Source of the DNA: Pseudomonadales bacterium | GTDB taxonomy: Bacteria > Pseudomonadota > Gammaproteobacteria > Pseudomonadales > Azotimanducaceae | Length of the DNA: 64,000 bases | Direction: 5' to 3' | NCBI GenBank assembly: GCA_024234635.1 | Contig: JACKNX010000009.1 | Coordinates: 103,074-167,073 of the forward strand | Shown: positions 44,140 through 53,296 of the stretch, in pieces | Position numbering within the stretch: position 1 is the stretch's first letter | Layout of the letters: each line of letters begins with the position of its first letter | Notes under the pieces: model-generated | The model's input: only the letters and a program-made list of their open reading frames with translations | Database searches by the model: none | What the model was told of the DNA's origin: nothing | Translations under genes and position numbers: made by a program

Positions 44140-45581
44140 CACGGGCCATCCGCCCTCACCTGTTCTACGGCCAGACACAGTCGCTGTGTGAGATCTGCCT
44201 GCACCCGGCAGCCACGAAGATCATCATCGAGGGCAATGAGGTCTACTTCCTGAAGCGTTGCGTGACACATGGCGTGCAGAGAACGCTTGTCTCCACGGAT
44301 GCGGAGTATTACCGCCGCTGTCGCGACTGGCTCAAACCCGGCGACCTGCCCATGACATTCCTTTCCCGCACCGAATTCGGCTGCCCGCTTGATTGCGGCC
44401 TGTGCCCGGACCACGAACAGCATTCCTGTCTGGCGCTGATCGAGATCAACGATCACTGCAATCTCACCTGCCCGGTCTGCTTCGCGGACTCCGCGCCACA
44501 GCGGGCACACCAGCTCGACCTGCCGGTCATCGAACGCATGCTCGACCTGCTGGTGCGCAGCGAAGGCGAACCGGATCTGCTGCAGATTTCCGGCGGCGAG
44601 CCTACACTGCATCCCCGCATTCTCGACGTACTGCGTGCGGCCAAAAAGCGGCCCATTCGCCACCTCATGCTCAATACCAACGGCCTGCGCCTGGCGCGCG
44701 AGCCGGATTTCGCGAAGCAGCTTGCCGAGTTCACGCCCGGCTTTGAAATCTACCTGCAATTCGATTCGCTCGAACGTGACGCGCTGCTGCAGATTCGCGG
44801 CGCGGACCTGCGCGGCATCCGCCAGCAGGCGCTGGAAAACCTGGAACGCAACAATATCGCCACCACACTGGTGGCCGTGCTGAAAAAAGGCGTGAACGAC
44901 CAAGAGATCGGTGACATCGTGCGCCACGCGTTGACCTGGAACTGCGTACGCGGGGTCACCTTCCAGCCCATCCAGGACACCGGCCGTAACCAGGCTTTCG
45001 ACAAGAATCGCGATCGCGTGCTGCTGTCTGATATCCGGCGCGGGCTCATCGAACAGAATACCGGCTTCGACGCGGCGGACATCATTCCGCTGCCGTGCAA
45101 CCCCGAAGCCATCACCATCGGCTATGCGCTGAGGGACGGACGGCGTATTACGCCGATCACCAGCCTCCTGCCGCGTGAGCTGCTGGTGGGTGAGGGCCCC
45201 AACACCATCGCCTATGAAAAGTACCCGGCACTGAAGGAGCGCCTGTTCCAGCTGATGTCGCTGTCGGCCGCCGGGGAGGCCACGGACCTGAAGCTGCGTG
45301 AATTGCTTTGTTGCCTGCCGCAATTCGAGGTGCCTGACGCACTGGGTTACGACCGCGTCTTCCGGGTACTGGGCATCCAGTTCCTCGACCGGTACAACTT
45401 CTGCGTCGCCCAGGTGAAGCGCTCGTGCATCCATTTCGTGACACCGCAGGAGCGCATCATTCCGTTCGACACCTACAATCTTTTCTACCGTGACGGCACG
45501 GATCGTCGACTGCGGCGGGAACTCGGCCTGGACGCGGCAGGACGGTCATCCAGCATTCCATTGCGTGAACTGGCCGACTGA
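44136..45581 (+). CDS. Radical SAM enzyme of the Tes/MJ0619-like family
   Basis: 481 residues. The radical SAM cluster is CNLTCPVC (Cys108, Cys112, Cys115), with SGGEPTLHP downstream. Extra cysteine groups precede it: CEIC (18, 21) with Cys42, and GCPLDCGLC (83, 87, 90). The layout CxxC ... RC..HG ... GCPxDCGLCPxH ... (A)LI(E/D)xxxxCNLxCPVCFA is that of MJ0619-like proteins, which include archaeal tetraether lipid synthase (joining lipid tails by C-C bonds). It is coupled to the Lgt-like gene. A lipid substrate is likely but unproven. Confidence 0.8.
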   Translation: MTRAIRPHLFYGQTQSLCEICLHPAATKIIIEGNEVYFLKRCVTHGVQRTLVSTDAEYYRRCRDWLKPGDLPMTFLSRTEFGCPLDCGLCPDHEQHSCLALIEINDHCNLTCPVCFADSAPQRAHQLDLPVIERMLDLLVRSEGEPDLLQISGGEPTLHPRILDVLRAAKKRPIRHLMLNTNGLRLAREPDFAKQLAEFTPGFEIYLQFDSLERDALLQIRGADLRGIRQQALENLERNNIATTLVAVLKKGVNDQEIGDIVRHALTWNCVRGVTFQPIQDTGRNQAFDKNRDRVLLSDIRRGLIEQNTGFDAADIIPLPCNPEAITIGYALRDGRRITPITSLLPRELLVGEGPNTIAYEKYPALKERLFQLMSLSAAGEATDLKLRELLCCLPQFEVPDALGYDRVFRVLGIQFLDRYNFCVAQVKRSCIHFVTPQERIIPFDTYNLFYRDGTDRRLRRELGLDAAGRSSSIPLRELAD

Positions 45582-45600
45582 GCAGCAGGAGCAACCTTCC

Positions 45601-45846
45601 ATGCCCGAACAGTCACCGCAACCCATGCCCCCGGAAGAGCAGGCCGCGCGTGATCGACGCCTGCGCATCGCTGCCACGGGCGTCATGATCTGCAGCATTC
45701 TGGGGCTGTTCGGCTTCGGAATCTGCAGCCTGTTCCTGCTCGCGGAACCGCAGGCGATTGCCGGCGTGCTGTTCGTGCTGCCGCCGTTACTGTTTTTCGG
45801 CGCCAGCGTATGGGTGTGTCGGGAACTGCTCCGCCGTCTTTCCTGA
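45601..45846 (+). CDS. Small membrane protein with two helices
   Basis: 81 residues from the ATG at 45601, AGGAG ten bases upstream. A charged, proline-rich N-terminus (PEQSPQPMPPEEQAARDRR) is followed by two membrane helices (AATGVMICSILGLFGFGICSLFLL and IAGVLFVLPPLLFFGASVWVC). It lies 19 bases after the radical SAM gene and probably belongs to the same operon. Function unknown. Confidence 0.6.
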   Translation: MPEQSPQPMPPEEQAARDRRLRIAATGVMICSILGLFGFGICSLFLLAEPQAIAGVLFVLPPLLFFGASVWVCRELLRRLS

Positions 45847-45893
45847 TTGACCAGGACCGGCACCAGTCGGTCAACCGCCAGCCACCCTGTTGT

Positions 45894-48800
45894 TCATTCG
45901 CCCTGGCGTTCCGGTTCGCCCGCGTTCGGTTCCCTGCCGGCTTCTGCTTCGTTGCCATCCAGCGAGTACCACATCGCCGGCTGACGATAGCTGTCCCATG
46001 CAGCCCGCACCCAACGTATGAGCGCAAACGCCAGCCATAATGACCAGGCCAGCATGGCACCCCTGTACACCCACATGGGCACGGACAGGACCCACGGCGC
46101 GGGCGCTGTCTGCACAGCCTGATCGGAATACCAGCGGTAGAACAGCGCATCAGACCCGTTACCGGTGATATGCATGTCAGGCGATGACAGGAGCGCGGAC
46201 GGCACGCTGGCAATCAGCACCAGCACGGTAATGACCGTGACCATCGCGGTAACCACCTGCACGAGATTGCGGCCCGCGGCTGTCGTGATGCCGGCCAGCC
46301 AGCGCGGACGCACTGCCAGCAGGATGAGCCACATTGCCACCAGTACCGTGGCGCCCAGGTTACACAGGCTGAGACCCGCTCCCAGGAGCACCGCATCCGT
46401 ACGGGACAGCGCGATTCCGGGAACGCGTGCGATACCGAGCGCAAGCACGAGCACCACGATCAGTACACCCCAGAACAGCATCGCCGGGCCCATCATCGGC
46501 CCACCCAGTGCCAGCACCCAACGACTGGCCGGAAAGGTCACCTCCGTGGTGATATTGCTGATGGGACCTGCAAAAACGGGCGACCGGGCGTCGAAGCGAA
46601 GTCCCACGGGGCGGGTGGAATTCCACTTGAGGTTGTAGGTGGTTTCGCCAGGCAACACCGGCAACGTCACCTCATTGTCCTTCAGGGGAAGGGAGGCCGC
46701 GTTGCCGTCGATCGTCACGTCCGTGAGCGTGTTATCCCCGTCCGGCAGCGAAAGACCATAGGTACCTCCCTGACTGGAACGCAGTGTGAGTGACAACTCG
46801 TGCGCAGTAACCCGATCGCCGGGCGTAAGCGCATGCCGCACGCTCTCCACCGTCAGGGTTTCCCCTGGCACCGCCGTCGTGGCCGTGGCCGTGACAGTGA
46901 GCGTTTCTCCCGCACGTGGCCGGAACACCATGCCACGCGTACGCTCATCGTCCACGGGGTTGATACCCGCGGTCTGAAGATGCCAGAGATTGGAGGCGGA
47001 AAGCGCCCACCAGTCCCGCGATCCCGAGACATCACCCGCACGGAGCGTCAGCGGTGAGAGTCGCGGCAGGCGTCCGGTGAACGACTTGCTTCGTTCGCGT
47101 TGTGCAAAGACCAGCGTGACCACTCCTTCCTCTGCCTGAACGCCACCTTCCACGATCGACTCACCCGGCAGCAGCGGCACGGCGACGGTAAACGCTCCTT
47201 CCCGCGGCGCGTTGCGCACAACCGTTGTGGTCACCGTCCATTCCAGGCCAAACGTAACGTCACGGCGAATCTCCACAAACGGCGGCGCGGGATCAGGCTG
47301 CAGCGCCCGCTCCGCCTCATGGGTATCAGCCTTGCGCTCGCGCTGGAAAGACAGGGCACCGCCGGTTGCACGTCCCTCGACCACACCGGTTACCTGCCAG
47401 CCGCTGGCCGCAACAATCTCCACACGTCCCGGTGACAGCGGCAACGCGAGGTCGAACCGGTCGCCTTGTCTGACGCCACCTGTCATCACAAGACGATGAA
47501 CGCCCTTGTCCACTACCAGTGACAAGGCGCCGTCGCGTCGGCCGACCACAGCCGGCGCTGCATCCAGCGTCACGCTCTGCGGTTGCCAGCCCCCGCTCAC
47601 CGGAATCGGCATCACCGCCAGCGTACCGGCATGCACGGACAGGGCAAGCGTCAGCGCCTGATCGTCAATACGCACGATCAGTGCCTCGACGCTCGTGCAT
47701 TCCGGGAAGCAGCGAGGAATCTCCAGCAACCGCGACTCCAGCTCCTTGAGCAATGCCGGGGCCGGGAAATCCTGCGCCTGCGCCCGGGATTGGGGCAGGG
47801 ATACACCAAGGATCACTACCGGCAGCAACACCCGCAGCAATGTCGGTATCCCTGCGGTGACCCGCGCAGTACGCAGCAGCGCAAGCGCCAGCAGTGCGAC
47901 CACCAGCAGCGACACCAGCGCACGCAGCACATTACCGATCCGCACCCAGATGGGAGACGCGAGTGTGAGCGACATGGTCTGCTCCGCCGATACCGGCCCG
48001 CCCCACGTCAGCCGGTTCGAGGTCCATTGCCATTGCGGCACGCCCGGACCGGTTTGCAGCCGCACATCGTCACGGTATTTTGGCGCCTCCTTGCGGGCCG
48101 CGGTAACAACAATTTCCTCGTGCATCTGCCCGCGAGCCATGGGGGCCGGCGACATGGCGGCGACATCCGCCACCCTGTCGTCGAACGCCTGTGTATACGC
48201 CACACCGGATTCTCCCGCGTACTCCACTGCGGCAGCTTCGAGTTGCGGATAAAACGCCTGCTGCAGCGCCGGCACGGCAATCTGCAATGTGCCGGCAATG
48301 GTCAGCGCCAGCCAGCTCCAGGCAACGATCAATGCCGCTCGTCCCGCACGCCCCTCGGTTACGCGCCGCGCGACAGCCACCAGACCGATGGCCAGCAACC
48401 ACGCCACAGCGTAGCCTTCACTGTCAGGCAACAGGAGCAGCAGGCCGGCTAGTGACAAAAGTGCAAACGCCGGTTTGAGGAATCGCCAGGCCAGCACCGC
48501 GGCGAACACCAGCACAAATACATTCCACAACGACCAGCGATCCAGCCAGGCATCCGGCGCCTCGTCGACACCGGAAGCCCACAGCAGGCGCCAGCCCGGG
48601 GGAAGATGCAGTGTGACATCGAGCGAACTCGCATCCACCCGCCATCCGTTTGCGGACAACTCCCCTTCGCGCGGCACGGCACTCACCGCACCAATGACGT
48701 AGTTCCCGCGCTGCACCTCCACGCCGGGCTCGCCGCCATCGACGGTATTTACCAGCTCGAGATCGCCGTCGATCTCGATACGTCCGAGCGGATACGTCGC

Positions 48801-49919
48801 GCTCAGGCGCCTGGCGCTGCGAACATCGGCCTGGAGTGCATCGCGGACGATGTAGCCATCGCCCGCAAATCCCATCCACATTTCCCGGGACACGTGAATA
48901 TCGTCAGGCAGCGGCTCCGCATTTCCCCGTTGGCGCTCATTGAGCACCAGCGTTGCCTGGGGCGTCATGAGGAAACCCTGCGCCGCCGCACCGTAAGGCC
49001 AGTCAACCTGGGACAGATCGACGCCGGCCGGTCCATCCGGCTCCACCAGGCGGAGTTCGCGATGCGGCACGAAACCCCAGATTTCCTGTTCCGGCCAGGG
49101 TTCGCCCCGGCGTTGCATCGAGAGGGCAACAGACGCGTCCAGTGCTCGCGCCTTGATGGTCACGTGATGGGTGCCCGCGGTGACCTGCGCCTGCAGATCC
49201 CCCCGCGCATCCAGCCGGGCGGGAATATCCGACTCGAAGTCCGTTATGGCGAACCCTGGCAACAGCGCGGTACCCAGCGACAGCTGCCGTGGCCGGCCGG
49301 AAACCGACAGGTTCACCCGCGTGGTGAGCTCGAGTGGATAGGTATCTTCGACAAGGCGGAACACGTCCACCTTCAACGTATCAGCGGTACGAACTTCCTG
49401 TGTGGTGTCCGCACGCGACAGGACCAGGCCATTGCCGCGAATCAGCGGCAACGGCACAACCTGGCCATCCACCGTAAGCGACAGCAGGCCGGACTGCGCC
49501 GGTATCGGTACCGATGCGGGGCGACGTGTCCAGGAAATGTGGCCGGTGAGACGATGGCTGCCAGGCGCAAGCCTGACCGCAGGCGCGGACTGTCCAGTGA
49601 CGATCAGCGACTCGCCTTCCTCACGCACATCCAGCGGCCAGAAAGCCCGGCTTCCCGGTAGCGGCACCGCCGTTTCCGCATAAACGCGAACATCCATGCG
49701 GAAATCCAGACCGTCGGCAACCGTGACTTCCAGCCGATTGATCCATGCGCAATCCGCAACGACCCCACTGCTACCGTCGCGCGGACAGCGGGCATCCGGA
49801 TGCGCATGCAGCACCCAATCCACCCAGGGTTCGAGTGGCGCAGGAATATCCCCGGCCGCCTGCGCCCAGCCTGGCAACAGCAGCATCCAGCACATCATCA
49901 GCCGGCAGAGAAATACCAT
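45894..49919 (-). CDS. Large multi-domain membrane protein of unknown function
   Basis: 1341 residues from the ATG at 49919, preceded by GGGGAGGCGATCAG. A signal peptide (LMMCWMLLLPGWAQA) is followed by ~440 residues of beta-rich periplasmic sequence. A membrane block (about 470-570), a second soluble part, a helix pair (about 680-720) and a long beta-rich region follow. The C-terminal membrane block (about 1170-1310) ends in a short charged tail. Repeated beta-sandwich-like segments (LPLIRGNGLVLSRAD, VAVPLLPGESIVEGGVQAEEG, LPLSPGRVEIVAASGW) suggest carbohydrate- or protein-binding modules. I recognise no family. It is monocistronic and convergent with the small membrane protein. Confidence 0.7.
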   Translation of the reverse strand: MVFLCRLMMCWMLLLPGWAQAAGDIPAPLEPWVDWVLHAHPDARCPRDGSSGVVADCAWINRLEVTVADGLDFRMDVRVYAETAVPLPGSRAFWPLDVREEGESLIVTGQSAPAVRLAPGSHRLTGHISWTRRPASVPIPAQSGLLSLTVDGQVVPLPLIRGNGLVLSRADTTQEVRTADTLKVDVFRLVEDTYPLELTTRVNLSVSGRPRQLSLGTALLPGFAITDFESDIPARLDARGDLQAQVTAGTHHVTIKARALDASVALSMQRRGEPWPEQEIWGFVPHRELRLVEPDGPAGVDLSQVDWPYGAAAQGFLMTPQATLVLNERQRGNAEPLPDDIHVSREMWMGFAGDGYIVRDALQADVRSARRLSATYPLGRIEIDGDLELVNTVDGGEPGVEVQRGNYVIGAVSAVPREGELSANGWRVDASSLDVTLHLPPGWRLLWASGVDEAPDAWLDRWSLWNVFVLVFAAVLAWRFLKPAFALLSLAGLLLLLPDSEGYAVAWLLAIGLVAVARRVTEGRAGRAALIVAWSWLALTIAGTLQIAVPALQQAFYPQLEAAAVEYAGESGVAYTQAFDDRVADVAAMSPAPMARGQMHEEIVVTAARKEAPKYRDDVRLQTGPGVPQWQWTSNRLTWGGPVSAEQTMSLTLASPIWVRIGNVLRALVSLLVVALLALALLRTARVTAGIPTLLRVLLPVVILGVSLPQSRAQAQDFPAPALLKELESRLLEIPRCFPECTSVEALIVRIDDQALTLALSVHAGTLAVMPIPVSGGWQPQSVTLDAAPAVVGRRDGALSLVVDKGVHRLVMTGGVRQGDRFDLALPLSPGRVEIVAASGWQVTGVVEGRATGGALSFQRERKADTHEAERALQPDPAPPFVEIRRDVTFGLEWTVTTTVVRNAPREGAFTVAVPLLPGESIVEGGVQAEEGVVTLVFAQRERSKSFTGRLPRLSPLTLRAGDVSGSRDWWALSASNLWHLQTAGINPVDDERTRGMVFRPRAGETLTVTATATTAVPGETLTVESVRHALTPGDRVTAHELSLTLRSSQGGTYGLSLPDGDNTLTDVTIDGNAASLPLKDNEVTLPVLPGETTYNLKWNSTRPVGLRFDARSPVFAGPISNITTEVTFPASRWVLALGGPMMGPAMLFWGVLIVVLVLALGIARVPGIALSRTDAVLLGAGLSLCNLGATVLVAMWLILLAVRPRWLAGITTAAGRNLVQVVTAMVTVITVLVLIASVPSALLSSPDMHITGNGSDALFYRWYSDQAVQTAPAPWVLSVPMWVYRGAMLAWSLWLAFALIRWVRAAWDSYRQPAMWYSLDGNEAEAGREPNAGEPERQGE

Positions 49920-50010
49920 CTGATCGCCTCCCCACGCAGATCCGCAGGCAGGATAGAGCAAGGGCTGTATGGTGCCAACGGCGGTGGTTCAGCGCCGGTT
50001 CAGCCGTTTG

Positions 50011-51477
50011 TCAGATGCCGCCCATGCACAGATATTTGATTTCCAGGTAATCATCCAGGCCGTAGTGCGATCCTTCGCGCCCCTGGCCCGATTCCTTGAT
50101 CCCGCCAAACGGCGCCGCCGGATTGGAGACCAGGCCTTCGTTGATGCCAACGATTCCGTACTCCAGTGCTTCCGCGACCCGCCACACGCGACCGATATCG
50201 CGACCGTAGAAGTAGCAAGCCAGGCCAAACGGCGTGTCGTTGGCCAGGGCAATCGCTTCCCCTTCCGTGTGAAATCGCACCAGCGGCGCTACCGGCCCGA
50301 AAATTTCCTCCTTGAACACTTTCATATGGCTGGTGACGTTGGTGAGGATGGTCGGTTCGACGAAACACGCACCAAGCGATGAGCGCGCTCCACCGGCCAC
50401 CACGCTGGCGCCCAGCTGCACCGCATCGTCGATGAATGTCTGCACGGTGGCCGCGGCACCTTCGTCGATGAGCGGGCCGATTGTCACGCCTTCATCAACG
50501 CCGTTCCCCATTTTCAGCGTCTTCACGGCCGACGCCAGTTTCGCGGCAAACGCTTCGTAGACGCTGTCCTGTACCAGAATCCGGTTGGTGCACACGCAGG
50601 TCTGCCCGGCATTGCGGAACTTGGACGCCATCGCACCGGCAATGGCGGCATCCAGATCCGCGTCCTCGAAGACGATGAACGGCGCATTGCCTCCCAGCTC
50701 CATGGACGTGCGTTTCACCGTTTGCGCGCACTCGGCCATCAGCGTCTTGCCAACCGGCGTGGAGCCGGTGAAGGTGAGTTTGCGAACGATGGGATTACCC
50801 GTGAGCTCCGCGCCGATGGCACTGGTGTTGCCGGTGACAACGTTGATCACGCCAGGCGGAATGCCGGCCCGCTCCGCGAGTTCGGCGATGGCGTACGCGG
50901 AGAGCGGCGTGGCATTGGCAGGCTTGCAGACCACCGTGCAGCCTGCCGCCAGTGCGGGAGCGATCTTGCGCGTGAGCATGGCATTCGGAAAATTCCAGGG
51001 TGTAATACAGGCCACCACCCCCACAGGCTGTTTGATGACGACAATGCGCTGGCTGTCGGACGGCGCCGGTATGGTATCGCCATAGATCCGCCGGGCCTCT
51101 TCCGCGAACCATTCCACGTAACCTGCACCATAGGCAATTTCTCCCCTGGCTTCAGCGAGCGGCTTACCCTGCTCCGCCGTGAGGATCTCGGCGAGGTCAT
51201 CCTGATTGGCCATCATCAGCTCGAACCACCGACGCAGCAGATCACCGCGCGACTTCGCCGTACGGGTTCGCCAGACGATCTGGGCCTGTTCCGCTGCCTC
51301 GATCGCGCGCCGGGTCTCCGCGGTACCGCAGCGCGCGACGCGCGCCACTTCGCTGCCGTCCGCCGGATTGGTAACGGCTACCGTCTCACCGGAGTCCGCC
51401 GGCAACCAGCGCCCGTCGATGAAGGCATCCGTTCGCAACAGCGAAGGGTCGCGAAGTCTGCTGGCCAGATTGCTCAT
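50011..51477 (-). CDS. gabD: NAD(P)-dependent aldehyde dehydrogenase, succinate-semialdehyde type
   Basis: 488 residues, the length of GabD. Motifs: ITPWNFPNAMLTRKIAPALAAG, FTGSTPVGKTLM, catalytic Glu in MELGGNAPFIV, catalytic Cys in FRNAGQTCVCTNR, and the C-terminal AAPFGGIKESGQGREGS. The CVC arrangement next to the catalytic Cys occurs in GabD-type enzymes. It would oxidise succinate semialdehyde or a related aldehyde; the exact substrate is inferred. It is divergent from the esterase gene. Confidence 0.85.
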   Translation of the reverse strand: MSNLASRLRDPSLLRTDAFIDGRWLPADSGETVAVTNPADGSEVARVARCGTAETRRAIEAAEQAQIVWRTRTAKSRGDLLRRWFELMMANQDDLAEILTAEQGKPLAEARGEIAYGAGYVEWFAEEARRIYGDTIPAPSDSQRIVVIKQPVGVVACITPWNFPNAMLTRKIAPALAAGCTVVCKPANATPLSAYAIAELAERAGIPPGVINVVTGNTSAIGAELTGNPIVRKLTFTGSTPVGKTLMAECAQTVKRTSMELGGNAPFIVFEDADLDAAIAGAMASKFRNAGQTCVCTNRILVQDSVYEAFAAKLASAVKTLKMGNGVDEGVTIGPLIDEGAAATVQTFIDDAVQLGASVVAGGARSSLGACFVEPTILTNVTSHMKVFKEEIFGPVAPLVRFHTEGEAIALANDTPFGLACYFYGRDIGRVWRVAEALEYGIVGINEGLVSNPAAPFGGIKESGQGREGSHYGLDDYLEIKYLCMGGI

Positions 51478-51580
51478 GGGGTCACTCCTGTACGATTTGC
51501 TTCCCGGATGCGACGGCGACAGTTGCGCCCCGCACCCCGACTCTGCTACAGAGAGCGGTCAATCACAACGTCGAACTACC

Positions 51581-52615
51581 ATGAGCCGCATTCTCGAAGA
51601 CCGTCGCATCGACCCCCGCATCAAAGCCATCATGGGCAACATGCCCGGTGTCGGTCCCGCGGAGGATGTTCCCGACCGCGACACGCTGCTGGCACAGGTC
51701 AATACCGCGGAGGCAATCGCCCGCCGCGAAGGCATGCAGGCCATGATGGCGATGATGGACAACGAGCAGATCGCCCCCTCGACAGATCTGGACATCAGCA
51801 CGCACGAATTCGCATCCGCGCCGGATGGCAATCCCATCAAAGTCCTGCTCATGAAGCCGAAGGCAGCCGTGAACCCCGCCTGTGTCATCTATCTGCACGG
51901 TGGCGGCATGCAGTCGATGTCGTGCTTCGACGGCATGTACAAGGCCTGGGGCCGCATAATCGCGAACCAGGGCGTGGCGGTTGCGATGGTGGATTTCCGC
52001 AATTGTCTCACTCCCTCATCCTCGCCGGAGGTAAAGCCTTTTCCCGCGGGACTGAACGACTGCGTGTCGGGTGTGAAGTGGGTGCATGCGAATGCCGCCC
52101 GTCTCGGTATCGATGCCGCACACCTCGTCGTCGCCGGCGAAAGCGGCGGTGGCAATCTCACCCTGGCGACGGGACTGAAGCTGAAACAGGATGGTGACCT
52201 GGCGCTCATTCGCGGCCTGTACGCGTTGTGTCCGTATATCGCCGGCAAATGGCCGGATGCGCGCTTCCCCTCGTCCACGGAGAACAACGGCATTCTGCTG
52301 GACCTGCACAGTAATGGCGGCGCCATGGCGTACGGCATCGAAGCGTTCAACGCCGGCAATCCACTCGCCTGGCCATCCTTTGCCACGGAAGACGACGTGC
52401 GCGGACTTGTTCCCACGGTGATCAGCGTCAATGAATGTGACCCGCTGCGCGATGAAGGCATCGAGTTCTACCGCCTGCTGCTGAAAGCCGGCGTTCCCGC
52501 TCGCTGCAAGCAGGCAATGGGCACCATCCATGGCACGGAGGTCTTTGCCATCTGCTGTCCGGACGTGAGCCGGGAAGCGGCGCAGGCTATTGCCGCCTTC
52601 GCACGGGAGATCTGA
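51581..52615 (+). CDS. Alpha/beta hydrolase, hormone-sensitive-lipase-like esterase
   Basis: 344 residues from the ATG at 51581; a longer frame to 51206 overlaps gabD and is rejected. The HSL-family oxyanion motif is YLHGGGMQSM, the nucleophile is Ser in VVAGESGGGNL, the acid is Asp in VNECDPLRDEG, and the His is in GTIHGTEV. No signal peptide, so it is cytoplasmic. Physiological ester unknown. Confidence 0.88.
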   Translation: MSRILEDRRIDPRIKAIMGNMPGVGPAEDVPDRDTLLAQVNTAEAIARREGMQAMMAMMDNEQIAPSTDLDISTHEFASAPDGNPIKVLLMKPKAAVNPACVIYLHGGGMQSMSCFDGMYKAWGRIIANQGVAVAMVDFRNCLTPSSSPEVKPFPAGLNDCVSGVKWVHANAARLGIDAAHLVVAGESGGGNLTLATGLKLKQDGDLALIRGLYALCPYIAGKWPDARFPSSTENNGILLDLHSNGGAMAYGIEAFNAGNPLAWPSFATEDDVRGLVPTVISVNECDPLRDEGIEFYRLLLKAGVPARCKQAMGTIHGTEVFAICCPDVSREAAQAIAAFAREI

Positions 52616-52621
52616 TCCGGC

Positions 52622-53035
52622 TCAGCTCCAGCCCATCTGCTGCATGCTGTGAGCGTCGTTCCAGATCTTGGTCATATGGCGTATGCGGCCACCGTCGAAC
52701 ACCATGTTGTAAACGTAGTCCGCCGCAATGGTGCGGCCGGTAGGTGGCACCGGCCCCCCGGGGCCGCTCTGGGTGGCGTGAATCACGGCGTAGGCGGCAA
52801 CGCTGTCCCGATCCGCGTCCTCGCCCATGAACTTGAGTTCATAACGTGCGTCCGGCAAGGGCGTGAACAGGTTCTGCATCCAGTTGCAGTAGGCTTCCAG
52901 CGTGTTGATGCCGGCCAATGCCGCCGTCTGGGAATCGAATGTCGCATCCGGATGGCACCAGGCCTTGCAGCCTTCCCAGCCCTTGCCGGTTTCGCAGGCG
53001 TCGAAGAACCGCCTGGCCTGATCGAGATTGCTCAC
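52622..53035 (-). CDS. SnoaL-like / NTF2-fold protein
   Basis: 137 residues. ARRFFDACETGKGWEGCKAWCHPDATF and the closing DGGRIRHMTKIWND are typical of SnoaL-like small-ligand proteins. The reaction is not predictable. It converges on the esterase gene, with only six bases between the stops. Confidence 0.75.
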   Translation of the reverse strand: MSNLDQARRFFDACETGKGWEGCKAWCHPDATFDSQTAALAGINTLEAYCNWMQNLFTPLPDARYELKFMGEDADRDSVAAYAVIHATQSGPGGPVPPTGRTIAADYVYNMVFDGGRIRHMTKIWNDAHSMQQMGWS

Positions 53036-53100
53036 TGGACTACTCCTTTCCCACGGTTGTTGTCAGCCGAAGTATCCAGCATGGGGCGCGCGCCAGCCAG

Positions 53101-53295
53101 TCAGGTTTCATCTTCCGCCTGAAGATACACCGTGATCGCATCGTCTTCGGCGAACACGGTGATGCTGATCGGCCGGCAGCATACCGAGCAGTCCTCGATA
53201 TAGGTGCTGCCGGACTCGGAAGGATCGATGACGAGTTCGATGGTCTCCCCACAGTAGGGGCAGCCAGCAGCATGCAGGATCGTATCGTAGTACAC
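53101..53295 (-). CDS. CPXCG-motif cysteine-rich protein
   Basis: 64 residues from a GTG at 53295, which follows the MFS stop by one base and has GAGGGA upstream; a longer frame to 53352 overlaps the MFS gene. GCPYCGETIELVID and DCSVCCRPI form two Cys pairs, probably a zinc site. The small CPXCG family is widespread in Gammaproteobacteria and uncharacterised. Confidence 0.85.
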   Translation of the reverse strand: MYYDTILHAAGCPYCGETIELVIDPSESGSTYIEDCSVCCRPISITVFAEDDAITVYLQAEDET

Positions 53296-53296
53296 G

